64,000 nucleotides of DNA, from assembly GCF_001899645.1 (NCBI RefSeq), contig NZ_MKVV01000083.1, positions 1 through 64,000 on the forward strand. Direction: 5' to 3'. Position numbers and translations under genes: made by a program. Positions 24,229-36,099 of this stretch are shown piece after piece. Below the pieces are notes generated by a model that was not told where the DNA came from, did no database searches, and was given only the letters and a program-made list of their open reading frames with translations. How positions within the stretch are numbered: position 1 is the first letter of the stretch; every line of letters starts with the position of its first letter. The stretch comes from Pseudonocardia sp. 73-21 (lineage in GTDB: Bacteria; Actinomycetota; Actinomycetes; Mycobacteriales; Pseudonocardiaceae).

Positions 24229-25119
24229 CTAGGAGCCGGCACCGCCGCTGCCCCGCCTGCGGAGGTAGCGCTCGAAGTCCGCGGCGATGGCGTCGCCGTC
24301 GGCCTCCTCCAGCGGGACCTCCTCGTCCTCGGCCTCGGCCTGCTCCTCCAGCTGCCGGACGTAGTCGCGCACCTCGTCGTCGGCCTCGGCCATCTCCGAG
24401 ACGGTGCGCTCCCACTCCTCGGCGCGCTCGGGCAGCCCGCCCAGGGGCACCTCGACGTCGAGCACCTCCTCGACGCGGTGCAGCAGCGCCACAGCCGCCT
24501 TCGGCACCGGGGCCTGGGAGACGTAGTGCGGCACCGACGCCCAGAACGACACGGCCGGCAGGCCGGCCTCGATGCACATCTGCTGGAACACCCCGACGAT
24601 GCCGGTGGGGCCCTGGTAGGTGGACGGTTCGACGTCCATGGCGCTGGCCGACGCCTTGTCGTAGGACGTGCCGCTGACCGGCGTGGGCCGGGTGTGCGGG
24701 GTGTCGGTGAGCAACGCGCCGAGGGTGATGACCTTGGTCACTCCCAGGGTGTCCATGTAGCCCAGCAGCTCGCGGCAGAACGTCTTCCAGCGCAGGTTCG
24801 GCTCGATGCCGTTGAGCAGCACGACGTGCCGGTCGGTGCCCGGGAGCGTGGCCACCGAGAGCCGGGTGGTCTGCCACTCGATGCGGCGCGTGACGCCGTC
24901 GGCCTGACGCACGTGCGGGCGCGTGACCTGGAAGTCGTAGTACTCCTCCGGGTCGATCGAGACGAGCGGCTCGGCGTCCCACATGAGCTCGAGATGCTCC
25001 AGTGCGGAGCTGGCGGCCTCGCCCGCGTCGTTCCATCCCTCGAAGGCGGCGATCAACACCGGGTCGACGAGGCGGGGGAGTTCGGGCTCCGCTCCGGGTT
25101 CCGGCCCACGATCGGTCAT
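24229..25119 (-). CDS. PAC2 (proteasome assembly chaperone 2) family protein
   Basis: 296 residues. VLIAAFEGWNDAGEAAS near residue 21, LNGIEPNLRWKTFC near 102, VITLGALLTDTPHTRP near 130 and FWASVPHYV near 193 are the conserved PAC2 blocks; the C-terminal 70 residues are acidic and helical. PAC2 is named after a eukaryotic proteasome chaperone, but the bacterial role is unproven. A homologue lies near metH in M. tuberculosis (Rv2125), as here. TAGGCT (25131-25126) 6 nt before the ATG predicts a leaderless transcript. Confidence 0.85.
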   Translation of the reverse strand: MTDRGPEPGAEPELPRLVDPVLIAAFEGWNDAGEAASSALEHLELMWDAEPLVSIDPEEYYDFQVTRPHVRQADGVTRRIEWQTTRLSVATLPGTDRHVVLLNGIEPNLRWKTFCRELLGYMDTLGVTKVITLGALLTDTPHTRPTPVSGTSYDKASASAMDVEPSTYQGPTGIVGVFQQMCIEAGLPAVSFWASVPHYVSQAPVPKAAVALLHRVEEVLDVEVPLGGLPERAEEWERTVSEMAEADDEVRDYVRQLEEQAEAEDEEVPLEEADGDAIAADFERYLRRRGSGGAGS

Positions 25120-25125
25120 CGGCCC

Positions 25126-25180
25126 AGCCTACGGCCGAACCCGCTCGTGCAACGGCCGCCACCCCGGGAACGACTATCGT
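25126..25180. promoter_or_regulatory. Divergent PAC2/metH promoter region
   Basis: Minus strand: TAGGCT (25131-25126) as -10 for the PAC2 gene. Plus strand: TATCGT (25175-25180) as -10 for metH, giving a leader of about 30 nt with AGAGGA before the GTG. The leader is too short for a cobalamin or SAM riboswitch, and none is seen. Confidence 0.5.
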
Positions 25181-25215
25181 AGGGGCCGATTGGCAGGCCA
25201 CCCGAGAGGAACACC

Positions 25216-28200
25216 GTGCAGCCGCACACGTTCGACACCACGTTCATGGACACTCTCGCCGAGCGGGTGGTGATCGCCGACGGGGCCATGGGCACCATGC
25301 TCCAGGGCGTCGACCTCACCCTCGACGACTTCGCCGGCCTCGAGGGCTGCAACGAGATCCTCAACGAGACGCGCCCCGACGTGGTCCGGCACATCCACCG
25401 GGCCTACTTCGAAGCGGGCGCGGACGCCGTCGAGACGAACACGTTCGGGGCCAACCTGCCCAACCTCGCCGACTACGGCATCGCCGACCGCATCTTCGAC
25501 CTGTCGCTGAAGGCCACGCAGCTCGCGCGCGAGGTGGCCGACGACATGTCGACCGCGCAGAAGCCGCGTTACGTGCTGGGCTCGGTCGGCCCCGGCACCA
25601 AGCTGCCGACCCTCGGCCACGCCACGTTCGCGAGCCTCCGCGACGCCTACGTCGAGACCGGCCGCGGCATGCTCGACGGTGGGGCCGACGCGATCGTCAT
25701 CGAGACGTGCCAGGACCTGTTGCAGGTCAAGGCGGCGGTGCTGGGTGTGCAGCGGGCGATGGTCGCGGAGGGGCGACGCATCCCGATCATCGTCCAGGTC
25801 GCCATGGAGACCACCGGCACCATGCTGCTCGGCTCCGAGATCGGTGCCGCGCTCACCGCGCTCGAGCCGCTGGGCATCGACCTCATCGGCCTCAACTGCT
25901 CCACCGGCCCCGCCGAGATGAGCGAGCACCTGCGCACGCTGTCGAAGCACGCGCGCATCCCGCTGTCGGTGATGCCCAACGCCGGGCTGCCGATCCTCGG
26001 TCCGAACGGCGCCGAGTACCCCCTGGACGCCGACGGCCTCGCCGAGGCGGTGGCCACGTTCGTGCGCGACTACGGCCTGCGGCTCGTCGGCGGCTGTTGC
26101 GGCACCACTCCGGCCCACGTCACGGCCGTGGCGAACGCCGTCTCCTCGATCACGCCGCCGGAGCGGCACCCGCGGCCGGAGCCGGGCCTGAGCTCGCTCT
26201 ACGCCTCGGTGCCGTTCCGCCAGGACACCTCGGTGCTCATGATCGGCGAGCGCACCAACGCCAACGGCTCCAAGAAGTTCCGCGACGCCATGCTCGCCGA
26301 GGACTGGGAGGCCTGCGTCGGCATCGCCCGCGACCAGACCCGCGAGGGCGCGCACCTCATCGACCTCTGCATCGACTACGTCGGCCGCGACGGCGTCGCC
26401 GACATGGCCGAGCTGGCCGGCCGGCTGGCCACGGCGTCCACGCTGCCGGTGATGCTCGACTCCACCGAGCCCGAGGTGCTGCGGGCCGGCCTGGAGCGCC
26501 TCGGCGGCCGCTCGATCATCAACTCCGTCAACTACGAGGACGGCGACGGCCCCGAGTCGCGCTTCCAGAAGGCCATGGCGCTCGTCCGCGAGCACGGGGC
26601 CGCGGTCGTGGCGCTGTGCATCGACGAGGAGGGCCAGGCCCGCACCGCGGAGTGGAAGGTCCGGGTGGCCGACCGGCTCATCCGCGACCTGACCACCAAC
26701 CACGGCATGCACGTGGAGGACATCGCGGTCGACACCCTCACCTTCCCGATCACCACCGGGCAGGAGGAGGTGCGCCGCGACGGGCTGGAGACCATCGAGG
26801 CCATCCGCGAGCTCAAGCGCCGCTGGCCCGACGTGCAGACCACGCTGGGTGTCTCCAACATCTCCTTCGGCCTCAACCCCGCCGCCCGCCAGGTGCTCAA
26901 CTCGGTGTTCCTGCACGAGTGCGTCAACGCCGGGCTGGACACGGCGATCGTCTCCGCGGCGAAGATCCTGCCGATGGCCAAGATCGCCGACGAGCAGCGC
27001 TCGGTGGCGCTCGACCTGGTCTACGACCGCCGCCGCGAGGGCTACGACCCCCTCAACCGGTTCATGGAGCTGTTCGAGGGCGTCTCGGCGAGCTCGGCCC
27101 GGGCCACCCGCGCCGAGGAGCTGGCCGGGCTGCCGCTGTTCGAGCGCCTGGAGCGCCGCATCGTCGACGGCGAGCGCGACGGCCTGGAGGCCGACCTCGC
27201 CGAGGCGCTGGAGGACCGGCCCGCCCTGGAGATCATCAACGACACGCTGTTGTCGGGCATGAAGACCGTGGGTGAGCTGTTCGGCTCCGGCCAGATGCAG
27301 CTGCCGTTCGTGCTCGCCTCCGCCGAGGTCATGAAGACCGCCGTCGCGTTCCTCGAGCCGTTCATGGAGAAGGCCGAGGACGACACCGGCAAGGGCACGA
27401 TCGTGCTGGCCACGGTCAAGGGCGACGTGCACGACATCGGCAAGAACCTCGTGGACATCATCCTCACCAACAACGGCTACACCGTGGTCAACCTGGGCAT
27501 CAAGCAGCCCATCTCCACCATCCTGAGCGCCGTCGAGGAGCACAACGCCGACGCCGTCGGGATGTCGGGGCTGCTGGTGAAGTCCACGGTGGTGATGAAG
27601 GAGAACCTCCAGGAGATGAACGCCCGCGGCGTCGCGGCGAAGATCCCGGTGCTGCTCGGCGGCGCGGCGCTCACGCGCTCCTACGTGGAGAACGACCTGC
27701 AGGAGGTCTACGAGGGCCGCGTCTCCTACGCCCGCGACGCGTTCGAGGGCCTGCGCGAGATGGACGCCACGATGGCGCGCCGCCGCGGCGAGGTCCCCGA
27801 GACCACGCCCGAGGAGGAGGCCGCGAAGGCCGAGCGCAAGGCGCGGCACGAGAAGTCGCAGCGCGTCGCGGCCAAGCGGAAGGCCGCCGAGGCCGCCGTC
27901 GCCGGGCCGATCCCGGAGCGGTCGGACGTCACCGTCGACAACCCGCTGCCCACGCCGCCGTTCTGGGGCACCCGCGTGGTCAAGGGCATCGCGCTGGCCG
28001 AGTACTCCGGCATGATCGACGAGCGTGCGCTGTTCCTGGGCCAGTGGGGCCTGCGCGGAGCCAAGAAGGGCGACGGGCCCACCTACGAGGAGCTCGTCGA
28101 GACCGAGGGCCGGCCGCGGCTGCGCTACTGGCTCGACCGGATGTCCACCGAGGGCGTGCTGGCCGGCGCGTCGCTCGTCTACGGGTACTTCCCGGCCGTC

Positions 28201-28782
28201 TCGGAGCGCGACGAGCTGATCGTCCTCACCGAGCCGCGGCCCGACGCCCCTGAGCGGTTCCGGTTCGCGTTCCCGCGCCAGCGCCGCGACCGCAACCTGT
28301 GCCTGGCCGACTTCTGGCGCCCGCGGGAGCTGGCGATCGAGCGCGGCGAGGTCGACGTCATCCCGATGCACCTGGTCACGATGGGCCAGCCCATCGCCGA
28401 CTACGCCAACGAGCTGTTCGCCAAGGACGCCTACCGCGACTACCTCGAGGTCCACGGCCTGGGGGTGCAGCTCACCGAGGCCCTGGCCGAGTACTGGCAC
28501 CGGCGCGTCCGCGAGGAGCTGACGTTCCCCTCGGGCGACGCGGTGGCGGCGGAGGACCCCGAGAACATCGAGGAGTTCTTCAAGCTCGGCTTCCGCGGCG
28601 CCCGCTACTCGCTGGGCTACGGCGCCTGCCCCAACCTCGAGGACCGGACGAAGATCGTCGCGTTGCTGGAGCCGGGCCGCATCGGCGTGGAGCTGTCGGA
28701 GGAGCTGCAGCTGCACCCGGAGCAGTCCACGGACGCGATGGTGGCCCACCACCCGGAGGCGAAGTACTTCAATGCGAACTGA
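25216..28782 (+). CDS. metH: Cobalamin-dependent methionine synthase
   Basis: 1188 residues, full modular length. Order: homocysteine domain (about 10-330; LNCSTGP and GGCCGTTP supply the three zinc Cys), pterin-binding domain (about 345-620; GERTNANGSKKF), cap and cobalamin domain (about 640-870; DVHDIGKN with the cobalt-ligating His near residue 738, then GMSGLLVKS), a Lys/Glu-rich linker (about 855-900), and the SAM-binding activation domain (about 910-1188; RGARYSLGYGACP). It remethylates homocysteine using methyl-tetrahydrofolate. GTG start with AGAGGA 6 nt upstream. The long antisense frame is a GC artefact. Confidence 0.97.
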   Translation: MQPHTFDTTFMDTLAERVVIADGAMGTMLQGVDLTLDDFAGLEGCNEILNETRPDVVRHIHRAYFEAGADAVETNTFGANLPNLADYGIADRIFDLSLKATQLAREVADDMSTAQKPRYVLGSVGPGTKLPTLGHATFASLRDAYVETGRGMLDGGADAIVIETCQDLLQVKAAVLGVQRAMVAEGRRIPIIVQVAMETTGTMLLGSEIGAALTALEPLGIDLIGLNCSTGPAEMSEHLRTLSKHARIPLSVMPNAGLPILGPNGAEYPLDADGLAEAVATFVRDYGLRLVGGCCGTTPAHVTAVANAVSSITPPERHPRPEPGLSSLYASVPFRQDTSVLMIGERTNANGSKKFRDAMLAEDWEACVGIARDQTREGAHLIDLCIDYVGRDGVADMAELAGRLATASTLPVMLDSTEPEVLRAGLERLGGRSIINSVNYEDGDGPESRFQKAMALVREHGAAVVALCIDEEGQARTAEWKVRVADRLIRDLTTNHGMHVEDIAVDTLTFPITTGQEEVRRDGLETIEAIRELKRRWPDVQTTLGVSNISFGLNPAARQVLNSVFLHECVNAGLDTAIVSAAKILPMAKIADEQRSVALDLVYDRRREGYDPLNRFMELFEGVSASSARATRAEELAGLPLFERLERRIVDGERDGLEADLAEALEDRPALEIINDTLLSGMKTVGELFGSGQMQLPFVLASAEVMKTAVAFLEPFMEKAEDDTGKGTIVLATVKGDVHDIGKNLVDIILTNNGYTVVNLGIKQPISTILSAVEEHNADAVGMSGLLVKSTVVMKENLQEMNARGVAAKIPVLLGGAALTRSYVENDLQEVYEGRVSYARDAFEGLREMDATMARRRGEVPETTPEEEAAKAERKARHEKSQRVAAKRKAAEAAVAGPIPERSDVTVDNPLPTPPFWGTRVVKGIALAEYSGMIDERALFLGQWGLRGAKKGDGPTYEELVETEGRPRLRYWLDRMSTEGVLAGASLVYGYFPAVSERDELIVLTEPRPDAPERFRFAFPRQRRDRNLCLADFWRPRELAIERGEVDVIPMHLVTMGQPIADYANELFAKDAYRDYLEVHGLGVQLTEALAEYWHRRVREELTFPSGDAVAAEDPENIEEFFKLGFRGARYSLGYGACPNLEDRTKIVALLEPGRIGVELSEELQLHPEQSTDAMVAHHPEAKYFNAN

Positions 28783-29536
28783 CGGCCCGCCCCCGGGTCA
28801 GGAAAGCCACCTTCCGGACGCCACCCGACAGCAAAGTGGCTTTGCTGTCATCGGGGACGGGCCTGCCGCGGTCCTCTGGGACATGGACGGCACGCTGCTC
28901 GACTCGGAGAAGATCTGGACGGTCTCCCTCGCCGACACCGCGCGGTGGCTCGGGGGAGAGCTGAGCCAGGCCGCCCGCGACGACGTGGTCGGGTCGAACA
29001 TGGCCCGCACCCTGACGATCATGTTCGACGACCTGGGCCTCGAGCAGGACGCCGGCCGGAAGGCCGAGACCGCCGCGTTCCTCACCATCCGCACGGGCGA
29101 GCTGTTCGCCGAGGGGCTCATCTGGCGGCCCGGGGCGCAGGAGGCGCTGGGCACCGTCCGTGACGCGGGGTGGCCGATGGCGCTGGTCACCAACACCGAG
29201 CGGGCGCTCACCGAGATGGCGCTCGACGCCATCGGGCGCGAGCGGTTCGTCGTCACGGTGTGCGGCGACGAGGTGCCGCACGGCAAGCCGGCCCCCGATC
29301 CCTACCTGCGGGCGGCCGATCTGCTGGGCGTCGACGCGGAGGACTGCCTGGCCGTCGAGGACTCGCCGACGGGCACGCTCGCGGCCGCCCGCGCGGGGGC
29401 GTCGGTGCTCGTGGTGCCGTGCGACGTGCCGGTGCCGACCGGTCCGGGGCGCGTCCATCGGGAGTCCCTGGTCGGCCTCTCCCCGTCGGACGTGCGGGGC
29501 GCCCATTCCCTGGCCAGGGCGGATCGCGCCGCCTGA
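28772..29536 (+). CDS. HAD family phosphatase (beta-phosphoglucomutase-like)
   Basis: 254 residues. Motif I is LWDMDGTLLDSEK (nucleophile and acid Asp) near residue 36, motif II VTNTERAL near 140, motif III with the Lys in PHGKPAPDPYL near 172 and motif IV VEDSPTGTLAA near 195, typical of the GS/CbbY-type HAD phosphatases with a helical cap. The first in-frame ATG (28772) overlaps metH by 11 nt. It adds an unusual 35-residue leader that contains two alternative RNA hairpins, so the true start could lie downstream. Confidence 0.8.
   Translation: MRTDGPPPGQESHLPDATRQQSGFAVIGDGPAAVLWDMDGTLLDSEKIWTVSLADTARWLGGELSQAARDDVVGSNMARTLTIMFDDLGLEQDAGRKAETAAFLTIRTGELFAEGLIWRPGAQEALGTVRDAGWPMALVTNTERALTEMALDAIGRERFVVTVCGDEVPHGKPAPDPYLRAADLLGVDAEDCLAVEDSPTGTLAAARAGASVLVVPCDVPVPTGPGRVHRESLVGLSPSDVRGAHSLARADRAA
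28803..28849 (+). promoter_or_regulatory. Two mutually exclusive hairpins after metH
   Basis: GACAGCAAA (28827-28835) pairs with TTTGCTGTC (28841-28849) over a 5-nt loop. Alternatively AAAGCCAC (28803-28810) pairs with GTGGCTTT (28836-28843). They share bases and cannot form together. This could be the metH terminator or an attenuator for the HAD gene. Confidence 0.4.
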
Positions 29537-29716
29537 CGGCGCCCGTGAGACCGTTTGTCCTCGCCGGGGGGCCGCTCGGCGTGCCTCGTCACCTGCCGAC
29601 GAACGGTTCGACCCGCCATCGGGCGCATCGCGCAGACCGCGCGGAGCACTACTCCTGCTGCGATTCGCCTGGCCGCACACAACATATGACACTGAGCTAG
29701 TGATAGGAGACACGCG

Positions 29717-29980
29717 GTGAAGACCTTCGACGAGCTGTTCGCCGAGCTCACGGACAAGGCCGCCACCCGCCCGGCCGGGTCGGGCACGGTCGCGGCCCTC
29801 GACGCCGGGGTGCACGCCCAGGGCAAGAAGGTGCTCGAGGAGGCCGGCGAGGTGTGGCTGGCCGCCGAGCACGAGGCCGACGACGCGCTCGCCGAGGAGA
29901 TCTCCCAGCTCCTCTACCGCCTGCAGGTCCTCATGATCGGGCGCAAGATCACTCTCGAGGACGTCTACAAGTTCCTCTAG
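29717..29980 (+). CDS. hisE: Phosphoribosyl-ATP pyrophosphatase
   Basis: 87 residues, normal for stand-alone His[40 protein letters not shown] with the Glu-rich MazG-like metal site near residue 40, and [14 protein letters not shown] are diagnostic. It hydrolyses phosphoribosyl-ATP to phosphoribosyl-AMP in histidine synthesis. GTG start with AGGAGA 7 nt upstream. hisG follows after 59 nt. The 180-nt region before it shows no clear gene. Confidence 0.93.
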   Translation: MKTFDELFAELTDKAATRPAGSGTVAALDAGVHAQGKKVLEEAGEVWLAAEHEADDALAEEISQLLYRLQVLMIGRKITLEDVYKFL

Positions 29981-30039
29981 TCACGCCGCTCGTCGTTGTA
30001 CCGTCACACACAGGTGAACAGCACTACCGAGGAGAGCTG

Positions 30040-30930
30040 ATGCTCCGCATCGCACTGCCCAACAAGGGCACCCTGGCCGAGCCGGCCGCCACGATGATGC
30101 GTGAAGCCGGTTACCGCCAGCGCTCCGACGCTCGTGACCTGTCGATGTTCGACGAGGAGAACGAGATCGAGTTCTTCTACCTGCGGCCCAAGGACATCGC
30201 CACCTACGTCGGCTCCGGCGACCTGCACCTGGGCATCACCGGTGCCGACCTGATGGACGAGTCCGGCAGCCAGGTCAAGACGGTCATCCCGCTGGGCTTC
30301 GGCGCGTCGAAGTTCCGGTTCGCCGCGCCCCTCGCGGGGCCGGACGGCCGCGACTGGAAGCTCGAGGACCTCGAGGGCAAGAAGATCGCCACCTCCTACC
30401 CGCGCCTCGTGCGCGCCCACCTCGCGCGCAGCCGGGTCCGCGCCGACATCATCAAGCTCGACGGCGCGGTGGAGATCTCGGTGCAGCTGGGCCTGGCCGA
30501 CGCCATCGCCGACGTCGTGTCGTCGGGGCGCACGCTGCGCCAGCACGGGCTCGTCGCGTTCGGCGACCCCATCGCGGAGTCGGAGGCCACGCTCATCGAG
30601 CGCGAGCCGCGGCCCGACCGCGAGGAGACGGTCGAGACCAAGGCCGAGAAGGTCGTGTTCACCGAGCGCCTGCGCGGCGTGGTCTACGCCCGCCAGTACC
30701 TGATGGTCGACTACGACTGCCCGGCCGACGTGCTGGAGCAGGCCAAGAAGATCGCGCCCGGCATGCAGTCGCCGACGGTGTCGAAGCTGACCGACGAGGG
30801 CTGGTTCGGCGTCCGGACGATGGTCCGCAAGTCCTGCGCCAACAAGATCATGGACGATCTGGCCACGCTGGGGGCCCGCGCGATCCTGACCTCGGAGATC
30901 CGCTCGTGCCGGGCGGTGGACGGCCGGTAG
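30040..30930 (+). CDS. hisG: ATP phosphoribosyltransferase, long form
   Basis: 296 residues. LRIALPNKGTLAEPA at the start, GSGDLHLGITGADL near 65, KKIATSYPRLVRAHL near 120 and DAIADVVSSGRTLRQHGL near 160 identify the catalytic domains. The C-terminal 75 residues (MQSPTVSKLTDEGWFGVRTMV) form the ACT-like regulatory domain for histidine feedback, so HisZ is not needed. First step of histidine synthesis. ATG with GAGGAG 6 nt upstream; an operon with hisE. Confidence 0.95.
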   Translation: MLRIALPNKGTLAEPAATMMREAGYRQRSDARDLSMFDEENEIEFFYLRPKDIATYVGSGDLHLGITGADLMDESGSQVKTVIPLGFGASKFRFAAPLAGPDGRDWKLEDLEGKKIATSYPRLVRAHLARSRVRADIIKLDGAVEISVQLGLADAIADVVSSGRTLRQHGLVAFGDPIAESEATLIEREPRPDREETVETKAEKVVFTERLRGVVYARQYLMVDYDCPADVLEQAKKIAPGMQSPTVSKLTDEGWFGVRTMVRKSCANKIMDDLATLGARAILTSEIRSCRAVDGR

Positions 30931-30937
30931 CTACCGG
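30924..30937. terminator. Palindrome carrying both convergent stop codons
   Basis: CCGGTAGCTACCGG is a perfect 14-bp palindrome. Its halves contain the hisG stop TAG (30928-30930) and, immediately next to it on the other strand, the TAG of the thioesterase gene (30931-30933). The two genes are therefore exactly abutted tail to tail. Confidence 0.45.
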
Positions 30938-31725
30938 GGCCGCACCACCAGGCCCTGGGCACTGCGGCCCACGTGGCCGTGCTCGTCGAACAGCAGGCCC
31001 GAGACCGTGCCCAGGCCGGTGGGACCCACCACGGTGTGGGCGTCCACGCCCATCCACTCACCGGCGGGTGCGCGGTGCAGGTGCAGCGTGATCTCCGTGT
31101 TGACGAAGAGCCAGTGGCGGATGTCGAGCGGGGACGCGACACCGTTGCCGGAGTCGGCCACCACCGCGAGCCGCTGCAGCGGGCTGGGCGTCTCGCCCGC
31201 CACCAGCTGCACCTTCTGGCGGGCCCACGCGCTGCCCGGCCCCACGTCGCCGAACCAGTTGTGCACGAAGAGCCAGTCCAGGGTGTCCATGAAGCCCGGC
31301 AGCCAGCCCGGCGGCCGTTCGTTCCGCTCGACCCCGTGCTCCCGGCCCGGCATGGCCGGCTCCTCGCCGACGGCCACGGCCGCGGTGTCGCCCTCCGCAA
31401 GCCGCCACGCCCGGGCCCGCAGCACGGCCCGGCCCCCCGCCGTCATCTCGGCGGCGAGCAGGGCGATGGCCCGCCCCGGCCGCTCCACGGCCGCGGTGAC
31501 GGCGACCTCGCCGGCCGGCACCGGCCCGAGCACCTCGACGGTGACGCGCGAGAGCAGGGTGCCCGGTCGCGCGTCGCACCGCTCCAGGGCCCGGACCAGC
31601 AACGCCGTGGGCGGCCCGACGTGCTGGGCGTCGGCGAACCAGGGGCCGGTGGTGGAGAAGGTGGCGAAGAAGCGCTCCCCTCCCGCACCGTCCAGGGGCA
31701 GGAAGTACGGCTCGAGATCGGTCAC
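30931..31725 (-). CDS. Acyl-CoA thioesterase-like double-hotdog protein
   Basis: 264 residues. The N-terminal half (TTGPWFADAQHVGPPTALLVRALE) and C-terminal half (SPLDIRHWLFVNTEITLHLHRAPAGEWMGVDAHT) each look like a hotdog fold, as in the actinobacterial TesB-like 'thioesterase family protein' group. Asp/His/Gln residues near the junction could be catalytic, but I cannot assign them firmly. GTG at 31725; CATGAT lies 6 nt upstream, so probably leaderless. It follows the membrane protein gene by only 7 nt. Confidence 0.75.
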   Translation of the reverse strand: MTDLEPYFLPLDGAGGERFFATFSTTGPWFADAQHVGPPTALLVRALERCDARPGTLLSRVTVEVLGPVPAGEVAVTAAVERPGRAIALLAAEMTAGGRAVLRARAWRLAEGDTAAVAVGEEPAMPGREHGVERNERPPGWLPGFMDTLDWLFVHNWFGDVGPGSAWARQKVQLVAGETPSPLQRLAVVADSGNGVASPLDIRHWLFVNTEITLHLHRAPAGEWMGVDAHTVVGPTGLGTVSGLLFDEHGHVGRSAQGLVVRPR

Positions 31726-31732
31726 GCCCCGA

Positions 31733-34070
<2,338 letters not shown>

Positions 34071-34195
34071 GGCCGTCCGGCGCAACCGCCTCGCGGCGGT
34101 CGTCACCGTTCGGGTCGATCGCTCTGCGTCAAGGTGCCGTCCGGTTGAGTGGTGGATCACCGGATCGCCGCACGCTTGTTCAGCCGGATGACAGG

Positions 34196-34228
34196 TACCG
34201 TATGGAAACGGAACACGGAGGGAGGCTG
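34196..34228 (+). promoter_or_regulatory. mpa promoter -10 and leader
   Basis: TACCGT (34196-34201) is a good -10 match; transcription would start near 34208 and leave a leader of about 20 nt containing GGAGGGAGG before the mpa GTG. The -35 region (near CGCTTG, 34173) is weak. Unlike many neighbours this gene is not leaderless. Confidence 0.45.
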
Positions 34229-34230
34229 CC

Positions 34231-36036
34231 GTGAACCCCTACGACGGTCCCGGCGCTCGTGATTCAGGTGGTCAGCTCGATCCGGCTGAAGCCGCTGCCC
34301 AGATCCGCTTCCTCGAAGAAGAGGTCGCGCTACTTCGTCGCAAGCTCACCGAGTCCCCCCGGCATGCCCGGGTGCTCGAGCAGCGGCTGGCCGAGTCGGC
34401 CAGTCGCCTCGCGCAGCTCTCGGCACGGAACGAGAAGCTGACCGAGACGCTCAAGGAGGCGCGCGGGCAGCTCATCGCCCTGCGCGAGGAGGTCGACCGC
34501 CTGGCCCAGCCGCCGAGCGGATACGGGGTCTTCCTGGCCCGCTTCCCCGACGAGACCGTCGACGTGTTCACCTCGGGGCGCCGCATGCGCGTCGCGGTGT
34601 CGCCGGCGGTCGAGACGGAGACGCTGCAGAGCGGCCAGACGGTGCGCCTCAACGAGGCGCTCACCGTGGTCGAGGCGCTCGACTTCGAGCGCATCGGCGA
34701 GGTCTGCGGCCTGCGCGAGGTGCTCGCCGAACCCACCGCGGACGGCCTCGCCGGCCGCGCGCTGGTGGTCGGGCACGCCGACGAGGAGCGGGTGGTGTGG
34801 CTCGCCGCGCCGCTGTTCGACACGTCGAACCCCGATCTCGTGGCGCTCAAGCCCGGTGACTCGCTGCTCGTCGACACCAAGGCCGGCTACGCCTACGAGC
34901 GGGTGCCCAAGGCCGAGGTGGAGGACCTCGTGCTGGAGGAGGTGCCCGACGTCGACTACTCCGACATCGGTGGCCTGTTCCGGCAGATCGAGCAGATCCG
35001 CGACGCCGTGGAGCTGCCGTTCCTGCACGCCGAGCTGTTCAAGGAGTACGAGCTGCGGCCGCCGAAGGGCGTGCTGCTCTACGGCCCTCCCGGCTGCGGC
35101 AAGACGCTCATCGCGAAGGCGGTGGCCAACTCACTGGCCAAGAAGATAGCCGCCGTTCGGGGCGACGACCCGAGCGAGGGACGCGCGTTCTTCCTCAACA
35201 TCAAGGGCCCGGAGCTGCTCAACAAGTTCGTCGGTGAGACCGAGCGGCACATCCGCCTGATCTTCCAGCGGGCCCGCGAGAAGGCGTCGGCCGGCACGCC
35301 GGTCATCGTGTTCTTCGACGAGATGGACTCGATCTTCCGGACCCGCGGCTCGGGCGTCAGCTCCGACGTCGAGACCACGATCGTGCCCCAGCTCCTCGCC
35401 GAGATCGACGGCGTCGAGGGCCTGGAGAACGTCATCGTGATCGGCGCGTCCAACCGCGAGGACATGATCGACCCGGCGATCCTGCGGCCGGGCCGGCTCG
35501 ACGTCAAGATCAAGATCGAGCGTCCGGACGCCGAGGCGGCCCAGGACATCTTCTCCAAGTACCTCACCCAGACCCTCCCGGTCCACGCCGACGACATCGC
35601 GGAGTTCGGCGGCAACCGCGACGCGTGCATCACGGCGATGATCGAGCGGATCGTCGAGCGCATGTACGACGAGACGGAGGAGAACCGGTTCCTGGAGGTC
35701 ACCTACGCCAACGGTGACAAGGAGACCCTGTACTTCAAGGACTTCAACTCCGGCGCCATGATCCAGAACATCGTCGACCGCGCCAAGAAGTCGGCCATCA
35801 AGTCGGTGCTCGAGTCGGGCCAGCCGGGCCTGCGGGTACAGCATCTGCTCGACGCCATCGTCGACGAGTTCGCCGAGAACGAGGATCTGCCGAACACCAC
35901 CAACCCCGACGACTGGGCGCGCATCTCCGGCAAGAAGGGCGAGCGGATCGTCTACATCCGCACGCTCGTCACCGGGAAGAACGCCGAGACCGGACGGGCG
36001 ATCGACACGGCCAGCAACACCGGCCAGTACCTGTAG
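34231..36036 (+). CDS. mpa: Proteasome-associated AAA ATPase Mpa/ARC
   Basis: 601 residues. An N-terminal coiled coil (about 18-95) binds Pup; two OB-like domains follow (about 98-240); the AAA domain has GPPGCGKT near 285, [10 protein letters not shown] near 360 and sensor/arginine-finger residues in [17 protein letters not shown] near 408. The C-terminus ends GQYL, the HbYX-like tail that docks into the 20S core and opens its gate. It unfolds pupylated proteins for PrcBA. GTG start with GGAGG about 6 nt upstream. In this genome it is separated from dop by about 8.4 kb of other genes. Confidence 0.97.
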   Translation: MNPYDGPGARDSGGQLDPAEAAAQIRFLEEEVALLRRKLTESPRHARVLEQRLAESASRLAQLSARNEKLTETLKEARGQLIALREEVDRLAQPPSGYGVFLARFPDETVDVFTSGRRMRVAVSPAVETETLQSGQTVRLNEALTVVEALDFERIGEVCGLREVLAEPTADGLAGRALVVGHADEERVVWLAAPLFDTSNPDLVALKPGDSLLVDTKAGYAYERVPKAEVEDLVLEEVPDVDYSDIGGLFRQIEQIRDAVELPFLHAELFKEYELRPPKGVLLYGPPGCGKTLIAKAVANSLAKKIAAVRGDDPSEGRAFFLNIKGPELLNKFVGETERHIRLIFQRAREKASAGTPVIVFFDEMDSIFRTRGSGVSSDVETTIVPQLLAEIDGVEGLENVIVIGASNREDMIDPAILRPGRLDVKIKIERPDAEAAQDIFSKYLTQTLPVHADDIAEFGGNRDACITAMIERIVERMYDETEENRFLEVTYANGDKETLYFKDFNSGAMIQNIVDRAKKSAIKSVLESGQPGLRVQHLLDAIVDEFAENEDLPNTTNPDDWARISGKKGERIVYIRTLVTGKNAETGRAIDTASNTGQYL

Positions 36037-36046
36037 CCGCGCTCCG

Positions 36047-36083
36047 ACGGGGCCGGTCGCGCGCGCTGCGCGGCCGGCCCCGT
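36047..36083 (+). terminator. mpa terminator stem-loop
   Basis: ACGGGGCCGG (36047-36056) pairs perfectly with CCGGCCCCGT (36074-36083); the 17-nt loop is GC-repeat rich and can extend the stem. It starts 11 nt after the mpa stop. Confidence 0.65.
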
Positions 36084-36099
36084 TCGCGTGTCCGGGCCG

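Noticed and set aside
25120-25215. Possible cobalamin or SAM riboswitch upstream of metH
   Set aside because: The whole PAC2-metH gap is 96 nt and the predicted leader about 30 nt; no riboswitch core is visible.
25174-28752. A long minus-strand open frame antisense to metH, about as long as metH
   Set aside because: It is the complement of a high-GC coding frame; its translation is rich in His/Arg/Gly/Val with no domain, while metH has every expected motif.
29600-29640. A GGTTCGA word resembling a tRNA T-loop before hisE
   Set aside because: No acceptor stem, D-arm or anticodon arm can be folded around it.
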